Below, piece by piece: positions 16,949-24,587 of a stretch of DNA of 50,358 nt (position 1 is its first letter; each line of letters begins with the position of its first letter). The stretch comes from JADKAC01 sp964492065. GTDB lineage: Bacteria; Bacteroidota; Bacteroidia; Chitinophagales; BACL12. Where the stretch lies: assembly GCA_964492065.1 (NCBI GenBank), contig CAZBHH010000019.1, positions 1 through 50,358 on the forward strand, read 5' to 3'. The position numbers and the translations under genes are program-made. The notes below the pieces were generated by a model. It worked only from the letters and a program-made list of their open reading frames with translations. It was not told where the DNA came from and ran no database searches.

Positions 16949-18235
16949 TTATCCCGGCGTATTCGCTGTATTGGCTTTGGACTTCCTGAGTGTGAGTTGT
17001 GTTATCTCCGGCCAGATGCCCAGCCTGCCCGGATAGCCCACAGTACCCAAACCGCGGTTTACATAAATATATTGTGTACCCGATTTGTACAACCCTGCCC
17101 ACTGCTTATAAATCAATTGCGCCGGCGAAAATTGAAATCCCGGAATTTCCACTCCCATCTGGAAGCCATGTGTGTGCCCGCTCAATGTGATTTGCGGTTT
17201 ACTGCTGTGCTGCAGTGCATGGCTTTCCCAAAACGTGGGATCGTGCGATAATAAAACGATAAAATCCGTTGCCCCAAGACCGGCAGCCGCCTTGTCCAAA
17301 TCTCCCAGTTTCGGAAAATTTCCGGCGCCCCAGTTTTCAATACCCGTAAAGTGCAGGGCCTGGCCGTTGCGCTGTATCGTCTTTGTCTCATTGAGCAATA
17401 ATTCGAAACCCAACTGCGGGTGCAGGCGCTTTACTGCTTCCAGGTTCTGTTGTTTAGCCTCCGCGGTTTCCCAATTGACATAGTCGCCGTAATCGTGATT
17501 TCCGAGAACCGAAATTTTTGCGAGTGGAGCTTCCAGTTTGTTCAATACATCAAACCATCCGTCCATCTCATCCGACCTGCTGTTTACCAGGTCGCCAGTG
17601 AAACAGATTATTTCAGACTTCAGATTATTTACCTGTTGCACTGCGTATTCCAATTGACGCTTTGCAAAGTGATCCCAACTGCCGATATGTAAATCGCTGA
17701 GTTGCGTTATCGAAATGCCGTCAAATGCATCGGGCAGGTCGGGGAAATACAGTGTCTCCCTGTGAATAGTAAACCGGTAGCGGCCCTGTGCCATGCCGTA
17801 AATAAATCCGCCGAAGGGCACGGCTCCTGCAATCAGGAAGGCATTCGCCAAAAATCTGCGGCGTGAGATGAGCAGCCCGCTACTCGTTTGTGGTTTTTCA
17901 TGTTGAAACCACCGCTTGTACAGACTTATGGGAATGCGGAAAATGTCTTCGCCGAATAACAGCAATGCCACCGCAATTTTCGCAAACATGAAAGCGATAA
18001 AAAAGCCGAACAAGTACAGGTTCAGGCGAATGGCGGCATTATCAACACTTCGGTTGAACAACAAACCCGCAAAAGCGACCAACAACATGATACTATTAAA
18101 TATCCAGTAAATGCGCAATGCCTTTCTGCGATTTTTACGGAATGCGGCCTTGATGCCGCTATGGATAAAGATATCCGGCAATAAGTAGAACACCAGCATG
18201 ATAGACATGCGCACGATAATCGAAATGACCGACAT
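16949..18235 (-). CDS. Membrane metallophosphoesterase (YkuE-like)
   Basis: A calcineurin-like phosphoesterase of 428 residues. The core shows all five metal motifs: LSDLHIGS (DxH), FTGDLVNSRSDE (GD), LGNHDYGDY (GNHD), LLSHDP (H) and LSGHTHGFQ (GHxH). The first 110 residues hold about three hydrophobic helices. After a basic linker comes SRRRFLANAFLIAGA near 124-138, which closely resembles the twin-arginine signal of YkuE and similar proteins. So the catalytic domain is probably on the periplasmic face, tethered by the membrane part. YkuE relatives may act on lipids or phosphodiesters; the substrate is not known here. It converges on the HMG-CoA-lyase-like gene (14 bp between stops). Confidence 0.82.
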   Translation of the reverse strand: MSVISIIVRMSIMLVFYLLPDIFIHSGIKAAFRKNRRKALRIYWIFNSIMLLVAFAGLLFNRSVDNAAIRLNLYLFGFFIAFMFAKIAVALLLFGEDIFRIPISLYKRWFQHEKPQTSSGLLISRRRFLANAFLIAGAVPFGGFIYGMAQGRYRFTIHRETLYFPDLPDAFDGISITQLSDLHIGSWDHFAKRQLEYAVQQVNNLKSEIICFTGDLVNSRSDEMDGWFDVLNKLEAPLAKISVLGNHDYGDYVNWETAEAKQQNLEAVKRLHPQLGFELLLNETKTIQRNGQALHFTGIENWGAGNFPKLGDLDKAAAGLGATDFIVLLSHDPTFWESHALQHSSKPQITLSGHTHGFQMGVEIPGFQFSPAQLIYKQWAGLYKSGTQYIYVNRGLGTVGYPGRLGIWPEITQLTLRKSKANTANTPG

Positions 18236-18363
18236 GTATCCGTATAATTTCGGGATAAAATTAATCAGCTGAGGGCGACTGCGGGAATTGGATAATGGAT
18301 TATAACATTCCAGTTACATTCAATTGGCAACCTTCGCTTAAACAAAATCGATGTATTTGCATT

Positions 18364-18371
18364 TATCTTTG
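18364..18371 (+). promoter_or_regulatory. Putative -7 element (TATCTTTG) for the DinB operon
   Basis: TATCTTTG matches TAnnTTTG and ends 13 bp before the ATG at 18385, in the 149-bp gap between divergent genes. A matching -33 TTTG is not seen. The rest of the gap is AT-rich without another signal I can support. Confidence 0.4.
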
Positions 18372-18384
18372 AAACAAAAAGAAT

Positions 18385-18903
18385 ATGCAGTGGCCGGAAG
18401 TTAATACAGGTGACTACGTCGCCTATCACAAAGAATACATCGACCGCATTCCAATGCAATGCAATGTGCCGGCGGTGTTGGAAGAAAATATGCACAAGGC
18501 TGAACAGTTTTTTAATTCCATTCCCGAAGCTAAGCTGAGCTACAGGTATGCCGAAGACAAATGGACGATACGGGAGGTGCTGGGACATATCATCGATACC
18601 GAGCGCATTATGGCCTACAGGGCTTTATGTATCGCAAGGGGAGAGACCCAATCGCTTCCCGGGTTCGATGATAAGGCATACGCAGCAGCCTCCAATGCAA
18701 ACGACAGATCGCCCGGGGATTTGATTGCGGAATTTGTGCAGGTGCGCAAGTCAACGATTGCAATGATGCGCAGTTTTACGCCGGCGATGATAGGTGCGGC
18801 AGGCATTGCCAATGGCCATCGCCACACCGTCAATGCCATCTGCAGGATAATAGCAGGTCATGAGCTGCACCATGTGGCAATAATAAAAGAGAGATATTTG
18901 TAG
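18385..18903 (+). CDS. DinB-family four-helix protein
   Basis: A 172-residue DinB/YfiT-like protein, a four-helix bundle that usually binds a metal through three histidines. Candidate ligands are in the first helix (YHKEYID), in VLGHIIDTERIM, and in GHELHHVAIIKERY near the C-terminus. Family members include thiol-S-transferases (bacillithiol, mycothiol or glutathione-dependent), but most are uncharacterised. The PaiB-like flavin-binding protein starts 27 bp downstream and carbonic anhydrase follows, so the three probably form one operon. Fold confidence good; reaction unknown. Confidence 0.8.
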   Translation: MQWPEVNTGDYVAYHKEYIDRIPMQCNVPAVLEENMHKAEQFFNSIPEAKLSYRYAEDKWTIREVLGHIIDTERIMAYRALCIARGETQSLPGFDDKAYAAASNANDRSPGDLIAEFVQVRKSTIAMMRSFTPAMIGAAGIANGHRHTVNAICRIIAGHELHHVAIIKERYL

Positions 18904-18930
18904 TGTATTTTTAATCGAAAAAACTGCGCC

Positions 18931-19569
18931 TTGTATATACCTAAAATAAACCGCTTCGGGCATGACCCGGAGATCTATGCATTTATCCGGCAACATCCGT
19001 TTGCCATCGTAGTAAATATGTTGGACGGCAAGCCCTGGGCAACGCATATCCCGGTGGAACTTGAAGAGAATGCCGAAGGAGAATACGTATTGCGCACGCA
19101 TATATCCAAAGCGAACCCGCAGTGGAAGGCTTTTGAGTCAAGTCCCGATGCGATGGTAATTTTTCACGGTGCTCATGCGTATATCTCCGCTTCCTGGTAC
19201 GATCATGAAAATGTATCCACGTGGAATTACCAGGCGGTGCACGTCTATGGAAAAGTGAAGGTGCTGGAAGGCGATGCGGTGAGGCAATTGCTGGACAGGT
19301 TGGTAAAACGACATGAATCCCGGGAGAAACATCCCATTTATTTCAACGATCTCTCCGACAAATTTTTAAATGCTGAATTGAAGGGAATTGTCGCCTTTGA
19401 AATTTCCATAGAGGCGATTCACGCAATGAATAAGCTGAGTCAAAACAGAAACCGGAAAAATTATATGGCAGTAATTGAGAACCTGGAAGAGAGAAAAGAT
19501 CCCAACAGTACAATTATTGCAAAACAAATGACCGATGCCATCGATACACTATTTAATCCTGAAACCTGA
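18931..19569 (+). CDS. PaiB-like FMN-binding split-barrel protein
   Basis: A 212-residue member of the FMN-binding negative transcriptional regulator (PaiB) family. MYIPKINRF at the N-terminus is the family start and fixes the TTG at 18931 as the initiation codon. HPFAIVVNM, THIPVEL and AYISASWYDHENVSTWNYQAVHVYG near 80-105 are the hallmark flavin-site segments. Despite the family name no HTH is visible. A flavin-dependent reductase or an FMN/haem-binding role is as likely as transcription control. It sits between DinB and carbonic anhydrase (5 bp to the latter). Confidence 0.85.
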   Translation: MYIPKINRFGHDPEIYAFIRQHPFAIVVNMLDGKPWATHIPVELEENAEGEYVLRTHISKANPQWKAFESSPDAMVIFHGAHAYISASWYDHENVSTWNYQAVHVYGKVKVLEGDAVRQLLDRLVKRHESREKHPIYFNDLSDKFLNAELKGIVAFEISIEAIHAMNKLSQNRNRKNYMAVIENLEERKDPNSTIIAKQMTDAIDTLFNPET

Positions 19570-19574
19570 TTCAC

Positions 19575-20210
19575 ATGTCGAGATACAAAAAACTACTTGA
19601 AAATAATACCTACTGGAGAGAAGCCGAGAAAACATCCAATCCCGATTATTTCCGCGAATTGTCAGGTCCGCAGCATCCACCTTTTTTATATTTGGGATGC
19701 AGCGACAGCCGCCTGCCCATCGATTTATTTACCGGGGCAAAACCCGGGGAAATATTTATTCACCGCAATATCGCCAACCAGGTTTTTCTGAACGACATGA
19801 ACTTTTTGTCAGTACTGGAATATGCAGTGAAATTGTTGCATGTGGACCACATCATCGTCTGTGGCCATTACGATTGCGGCGGGGTAGAGGCCGCCTATTT
19901 AGACAATGCAAGAGGGCTGACTAAAAACTGGGTGATGGCCATCCGCGACCTCGCTCTCGAGAAGAAGGCAGAATTGGAATTAATTCCCGATCTGGGCGAC
20001 CGGCTGCACAGGTTGAGCGAGTTAAATACGATTCGCCAGGTGCGGCAGTTGTGCAAAACATCTATTATGACCGAAGCCTTTGCATCGGGGAAATACCCGA
20101 AAATTCACGCCTGGGTTTTGGATATTTACAATGGCTCCATTATCGACCTGCCGCTGCCGATAGACGAATGGAAGCGCTATGGTTTGCTGCCGCCGGATTA
20201 CGTCGGGTGA
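19575..20210 (+). CDS. can: Beta-class carbonic anhydrase
   Basis: Interconverts CO2 and bicarbonate using zinc. Length 211 is typical. The zinc ligands are Cys42 (LGCSDSR), His98 and Cys101 (CGHYDCGG), with the Asp44-Arg46 dyad intact, so it should be active. The middle shows FIHRNIANQV and the tail AWVLDIYNGSIIDL. ATG at 19575, 5 bp after the PaiB-like gene. The last 13 bp overlap the 3' end of the convergent phoH. It likely supplies bicarbonate for carboxylases. Symbol given by family and may differ in this clade. Confidence 0.92.
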   Translation: MSRYKKLLENNTYWREAEKTSNPDYFRELSGPQHPPFLYLGCSDSRLPIDLFTGAKPGEIFIHRNIANQVFLNDMNFLSVLEYAVKLLHVDHIIVCGHYDCGGVEAAYLDNARGLTKNWVMAIRDLALEKKAELELIPDLGDRLHRLSELNTIRQVRQLCKTSIMTEAFASGKYPKIHAWVLDIYNGSIIDLPLPIDEWKRYGLLPPDYVG

Positions 20211-21184
20211 TTGTTGACCTGCGTTTCGTCCTGCCTTCTCTTTTCGATATCGTAGGCCTTAATAATTTGTTTCACCAGCCGGTGGCGCACTACATCGTTT
20301 TCATTGAGAAAGACGGTGCCTATACCATCGATTTCTTTCAGAATTCTCAAACTGGTAAACAATCCCGACGACTGGTTTTTCGGCAGGTCTATCTGGGTGA
20401 GATCGCCGGTGATAATGCATTTAGCGCTGGGCCCCAGCCTTGTCAGGAACATTTTTATCTGTGCATCGGTGGCATTTTGCGCCTCGTCGAGGATGATAAA
20501 AGCGTGGTCGAGTGTGCGGCCCCGCATGAAGGCGAGCGGTGCAATTTCAATAACGCGGTTCGCCATGTACAGGTTTAATTTTTCCATGGGAATCATATCG
20601 TCCAGCGCATCGTAAAGCGGCCGCAGGTAAGGGTCAATTTTTTCTTTCAGGTCGCCGGGTAAGAAACCGAGATTTTCACCGGCTTCTACGGCGGGCCTGG
20701 TGAGAATGATGCGTTTAACGGTTTTCTCCTTGAGAGCTTTCACCGCCAGCGCTACGGCGGTATAGGTCTTTCCAGTTCCGGCGGGGCCGATTGCAAAAAC
20801 GATATCGTTATCCTGGGCCAGGTGTACTAATACTTTTTGATTAGGCGTCCGTGCCTTTACCAACAAGCCATTGGGGCCGTGTACGATTACATCTTCCGCC
20901 AAATGCTGCGTATCGGTCAGCTCATTCGGTTTCAGCCCGAACAGCAAACTCTGGAGATTGGCATCCGAAATACTGCCGTAGTCTTCGAGGTGATTAACCA
21001 CCTGTTCGATTTTTATGCGAAAATCTTCGACCTCTTTTTCGCTGCCACGCACCTTTATTTCGCTACCCCTTGCGGCGATGTTCAGGTAGGGAAATGTCTT
21101 CTTGATAATGCCTAATCTCGAATTGTGGACGCCGTAAAACTCAACGGGTTTAATCACGCCTAATGGAATACTTACTTCTATCAA
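20198..21184 (-). CDS. phoH: PhoH-like ATPase
   Basis: A P-loop ATPase of 328 residues in the PhoH/PhoL family, linked in other bacteria to RNA metabolism. An N-terminal KH-like region (residues 1-90) precedes Walker A GPAGTGKT at 133-140, LTRPAVEAGENLGFLPG near 161-177, and Walker B FIILDEAQN at 229-237 with the helicase-like sensor LTRLGPSAKCIITGDLTQ. The start is TTG at 21184. It is divergent from the SAM hydroxide adenosyltransferase operon; the 67-bp gap contains TATTTTTG on the plus strand (21191-21198) and TAAATTTG on the minus strand (21212-21205), weak -7 candidates for either direction. Confidence 0.92.
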   Translation of the reverse strand: MIEVSIPLGVIKPVEFYGVHNSRLGIIKKTFPYLNIAARGSEIKVRGSEKEVEDFRIKIEQVVNHLEDYGSISDANLQSLLFGLKPNELTDTQHLAEDVIVHGPNGLLVKARTPNQKVLVHLAQDNDIVFAIGPAGTGKTYTAVALAVKALKEKTVKRIILTRPAVEAGENLGFLPGDLKEKIDPYLRPLYDALDDMIPMEKLNLYMANRVIEIAPLAFMRGRTLDHAFIILDEAQNATDAQIKMFLTRLGPSAKCIITGDLTQIDLPKNQSSGLFTSLRILKEIDGIGTVFLNENDVVRHRLVKQIIKAYDIEKRRQDETQVNNHPT

Positions 21185-21251
21185 ATGTCTTATTTTTGTA
21201 TGTCCAAATTTAATACATTTATATTTCGCAGTTTAATTCTAAATCATCCGG

Positions 21252-22019
21252 ATGGCCATCATTACCCTTACCTCTGATCTCGGAATCAGGGATCCGTATG
21301 TCGCTATTCTGAAAGCGGGAATATTGCGTGCAATTCCCGATGCCGTCATCGCAGATATTTCGCATGAAATTGCGCCGTACAATATCAGCCAGGGGGCTTA
21401 TATTTTGAAATCCGCTTATGCGTATTTCCCGGAGAATACAATCCATATTGCGGCAGTTGACGCCGGTAATGCATTGGCTGATTGCATTGCACTGAGGTGT
21501 AACGGGCATTTTTTTATCGGTCCCGACAATGGAATTTTATCCCTCGTTACCGATAATAAAGCGGATGAAATCGCACAGTTGCCGAAACCCGAAACGCAAA
21601 GTTCCTTTGCTGCAAGAGATGTATTAGTTGGGGCATCAGTTCAGCTTTTACAAGGCAAATCCCTGAAGGATATCGGGTTGCCCGTACAGCATATGCTCGC
21701 AAAAGTGGCGCTTTCCCCTCCGGTAAATAACGCTGGCATTATTGCAGGTGTCTTGCATATTGACAGGTTTGGGAATATTGTTTTGAATGTTACCCGCTCA
21801 CGGTTTGACGAGGTGGTACAGGGCAGGGAAGTACGGGTGAGTTACAGCAGGAAAGATGTGTTTGAAAAAATTTCAAACAATTACAGCGATGTGAGGGCGG
21901 GTGAGCGGTTAATATTTTTTAACTCGGCGGGCTACCTGGAAATTGCCGTGAACAAAGGCAATGCGCATTTATTGCTCGGCATCCAGATGGATGCGAGAAT
22001 TCAAATCGAGATCGTATGA
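21252..22019 (+). CDS. SAM hydroxide adenosyltransferase family protein (DUF62)
   Basis: A 255-residue member of the family that includes SAM hydrolases, chlorinase SalL and fluorinase. The N-terminal TLTSDLGIRDPYVAILKAGI and IADISHEIAPYNISQGAY are family hallmarks, as are IHIAAVDAG, HFFIGPDNGIL and the C-terminal DRFGNIVLN. Two positions linked to the hydroxide-type catalytic triad look changed: the Arg pair usual after VDPGVG is absent (VDAGNALADC), and the His of the usual TFHGRD is replaced (SSFAARD). The Asp of VDAG is kept. It begins the run leading to aroB/aroA and its TGA overlaps the next ATG (ATGA). Likely acts on SAM, but activity is unsure. Confidence 0.8.
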   Translation: MAIITLTSDLGIRDPYVAILKAGILRAIPDAVIADISHEIAPYNISQGAYILKSAYAYFPENTIHIAAVDAGNALADCIALRCNGHFFIGPDNGILSLVTDNKADEIAQLPKPETQSSFAARDVLVGASVQLLQGKSLKDIGLPVQHMLAKVALSPPVNNAGIIAGVLHIDRFGNIVLNVTRSRFDEVVQGREVRVSYSRKDVFEKISNNYSDVRAGERLIFFNSAGYLEIAVNKGNAHLLLGIQMDARIQIEIV

Positions 22020-22309
22020 TTACACGCATTGTAAAAATGTCTTTTAAAGCGGATGGAGTAGAGGATTTTATCGGCATATTTGAAAATGTAAAATCCAAAA
22101 TAGCTTCCTTTCCCGGTTGTTCGGGTGTAACTTTGTACAGGGATATTCTACATAGCCATATATTTTTTACCTATAGTAAATGGGAGAGTACCGAGGCCTT
22201 GGAAAAATATCGTCAATCGGCATTATTTGAAGAAACATGGGCAAAAACTAAAGTATTATTCAATGAAAAACCACAGGCATGGAGTATTCAAACAGTAATG
22301 CGGGGATAA
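22016..22309 (+). CDS. Antibiotic biosynthesis monooxygenase (ABM) domain protein
   Basis: A 97-residue dimeric ferredoxin-like barrel protein. MITRIVKMSFKADGVEDFIGIF, FPGCSGVTLYRD, IFFTYSKWESTEALEKYRQS and LFEETW match the ABM domain. Such small proteins include quinol monooxygenases, haem-degrading enzymes and proteins of unknown role. It overlaps the upstream gene by 4 bp and aroB by 31 bp, so it is co-translated with shikimate-pathway genes. No specific substrate is evident. Confidence 0.82.
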   Translation: MITRIVKMSFKADGVEDFIGIFENVKSKIASFPGCSGVTLYRDILHSHIFFTYSKWESTEALEKYRQSALFEETWAKTKVLFNEKPQAWSIQTVMRG

Positions 22310-23370
22310 ATGCAGTTGCATCAATTCAATACCCGATACTTATTTCCCCGCAAACAGATGGAGCGCAACTGCAAGCGCTCATTGCTGCAGGTAACTACTC
22401 TCAATTGTTTGTCCTTGCCGATGCCAATACCGCGGAGTTATGTTACCCAAAAATCAAAGATTTGCTGCCGCAGCATGCGCTCATCCGCATTCCTGCAGGT
22501 GAGCAGTTCAAACAAATAGATACCTGTAAGGATATTTGGAATGCACTGTCCTCGCACAATGCAGACAGAAATGCGCTGATGCTGAACCTGGGTGGCGGCG
22601 TTATCGGTGATATGGGCGGATTTGTGGCGAGTACGTTTAAAAGAGGCATTCGATTTCTGCAAATGCCAACCACCCTGTTGAGCCAGGTAGATGCCTCCGT
22701 CGGCGGGAAATTAGGCGTGGATTTCAATAATGTGAAGAATATTATCGGCGTATTCAATAATCCCGTGGCCGTTTGCATTGCATCGGATTTTTTGATTACG
22801 CTGCCCGAACAGCAATTGATTAATGGTTTTGCAGAAGTGCTGAAGCATGGACTCATTGCCGATATACAATACTGGAACAAAGTTAAAAGCTTAAATCCCG
22901 TTGCAATATCCGATTGGACAGATGTTATTGAAACATCGGTGCGAATTAAAAAACAGGTGGTAGAATCAGATTATACGGAAACAGGCCTGCGCAAAATTTT
23001 AAACTTCGGCCATACTATCGGCCATGCCGTTGAATCATGGTCATTACAACGGGATGATGAGCCTTTGCTACACGGAGAATCCATTGCTGTGGGTATGATT
23101 TGCGAAGCGTTTCTCAGTCACATTTACCTGGATTTGCATGCAAGGGAATTAACCGAGATCACCGACGTCGTCTTGCAGTTTTTTCCGCCATATGATTTAC
23201 AACGTGCGGATACCGGCGCTCTGCTCGCATACATGCGGCAGGATAAGAAAAACAGGAATGCGGATATTGTGTTCAGCCTGTTGAACCACATCGGCGAATG
23301 CAGATATGATATCGCCGTGCAACCGCAGGATATTTTGGACGCATTACAATTTTATTCGAGTCAGTTATGA
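22279..23370 (+). CDS. aroB: 3-dehydroquinate synthase
   Basis: Second step of the shikimate pathway: DAHP to 3-dehydroquinate, using NAD+ and a divalent metal. Length 363 is normal. The NAD site reads GGGVIGDMGGFVAS near 105-118, followed by LLSQVDASVGGKLGVDF and KNIIGVFNNP. Metal ligands are in FAEVLKHGLI (Glu), FGHTIGHAVE (His) and LLHGESIAVGM (His). The ATG at 22279 lies 31 bp inside the ABM gene; no other usable start is seen before the core. Its TGA overlaps the aroA ATG. Confidence 0.95.
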   Translation: MEYSNSNAGINAVASIQYPILISPQTDGAQLQALIAAGNYSQLFVLADANTAELCYPKIKDLLPQHALIRIPAGEQFKQIDTCKDIWNALSSHNADRNALMLNLGGGVIGDMGGFVASTFKRGIRFLQMPTTLLSQVDASVGGKLGVDFNNVKNIIGVFNNPVAVCIASDFLITLPEQQLINGFAEVLKHGLIADIQYWNKVKSLNPVAISDWTDVIETSVRIKKQVVESDYTETGLRKILNFGHTIGHAVESWSLQRDDEPLLHGESIAVGMICEAFLSHIYLDLHARELTEITDVVLQFFPPYDLQRADTGALLAYMRQDKKNRNADIVFSLLNHIGECRYDIAVQPQDILDALQFYSSQL

Positions 23371-24587
23371 AAGTATTGGTATCACATCCGGGAAGCGCTT
23401 TGAATGGAACCGTGGAATTGGAGGGTTCGAAAAGTATCAGCAACAGGCTGCTCATCATGCGTGCATTGAGTCATCGCAATTTCGATATCCGGCACCTGTC
23501 GCCTTCCGAAGATACGCAGACCTTATTGTCATTGCTTGAATCGGATAATACAATATGCGATGTGGGCGCCGCCGGCACGACAATGCGCTTTCTGACGGCC
23601 TATTACGCACTCAAACCCGGAGCAAGAACACTCACCGGATCGCAGCGCATGAAACAACGGCCCATTCATATCCTGGTGGATGCACTCCGCAGTATGGGCG
23701 CCGATATTGAATATGCGGAGGAACAGGGCTTCCCGCCATTAAAGATCTCCGGGTGCCGTTTGACGGCAAGCGCTGTGCGCATCCGGGCTGATGTGAGCTC
23801 GCAGTATATTTCCGCAATCATGATGATTGCACCGGTATTGCAACATGGATTGACCATACACCTGGACGGCAAACACGCCTCGTTCCCCTATATACGCATG
23901 ACCTTAAGGCTGATGCAATCCCTGGGTATTGACTGCAGTATCGACGGCAATACCATCCGCATTGCACGGGGCAGTTACAGCGCAGAGTCCGTAAATGTGG
24001 AGGGCGACTGGAGCGCTGCCTCCTATTACTTTTCGATGGCGGCGCTTTCCGCAAATAGTAAACTGCGCATTTTGGGTATTGACGAAAACAGCCTGCAGGG
24101 CGATGCGGTGCTCCCCGATATTTACAGGCAGCTGGGCGTACATACAGCGTTTATTCAGGGCGGTTGCGAATTGCGGCAGGGCGGCGATGTATGCACATCA
24201 TTTGCATATGATTTTTCCGACTGCCCCGACCTGGCGCAGACTGTTGTGGTGACGTGTGCCGCATTGGGAATTCCCGGTAAATTCTCCGGATTGGAGAGTT
24301 TGAAAATCAAGGAGACGGATCGCACACTTGCACTGGCTACGGAGTTAAAAAAGTACGATGTGCATTTTTACCCCGATGGCGACACCTGGATATTGAACGG
24401 CAGGATCGCCGGAAAACCCAATACCGAAATCGAAACCTATGAGGACCACCGCATGGCAATGTGTTTTGCGCCTCTTGCCCTGTTGCAGCCATTGATTATT
24501 TGCAATAACAATGTGGTTAAAAAATCCTATCCGTCTTTTTGGGATGACATCTCTTCGCTGGGATTCTCCGTTGCATCCGCCGGTTGA
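23367..24587 (+). CDS. aroA: 3-phosphoshikimate 1-carboxyvinyltransferase (EPSP synthase)
   Basis: Sixth step of the shikimate pathway. The 406-residue protein is about 20 shorter than E. coli AroA but has all key parts: EGSKSISNR (Lys22-Ser23), VGAAGTTMRFLTA near 66-78, the DCPDLAQTVVV catalytic Asp, LKIKETDRTLAL, and YEDHRMAMCFAPLAL. The PEP-site segment has Ala instead of Asn in the usual GNAGT, which I believe is common in Bacteroidota. ATG at 23367 overlaps the aroB stop by 4 bp. Its last 61 bp overlap the 3' end of the convergent OstA-like gene, an unusually long shared coding end. Confidence 0.95.
   Translation: MKVLVSHPGSALNGTVELEGSKSISNRLLIMRALSHRNFDIRHLSPSEDTQTLLSLLESDNTICDVGAAGTTMRFLTAYYALKPGARTLTGSQRMKQRPIHILVDALRSMGADIEYAEEQGFPPLKISGCRLTASAVRIRADVSSQYISAIMMIAPVLQHGLTIHLDGKHASFPYIRMTLRLMQSLGIDCSIDGNTIRIARGSYSAESVNVEGDWSAASYYFSMAALSANSKLRILGIDENSLQGDAVLPDIYRQLGVHTAFIQGGCELRQGGDVCTSFAYDFSDCPDLAQTVVVTCAALGIPGKFSGLESLKIKETDRTLALATELKKYDVHFYPDGDTWILNGRIAGKPNTEIETYEDHRMAMCFAPLALLQPLIICNNNVVKKSYPSFWDDISSLGFSVASAG

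Noticed and set aside
16940..16956. Hairpin CGGGA/TCCCG between the HMG-CoA-lyase-like and phosphoesterase genes
   Set aside because: A 5-bp stem overlapping a stop codon with no T-run is too weak to call a terminator.
20051..20578. Open frame of 175 codons on the plus strand across the carbonic anhydrase end and phoH
   Set aside because: It lies antisense to well-conserved phoH codons and has no family-like sequence; a shadow frame.
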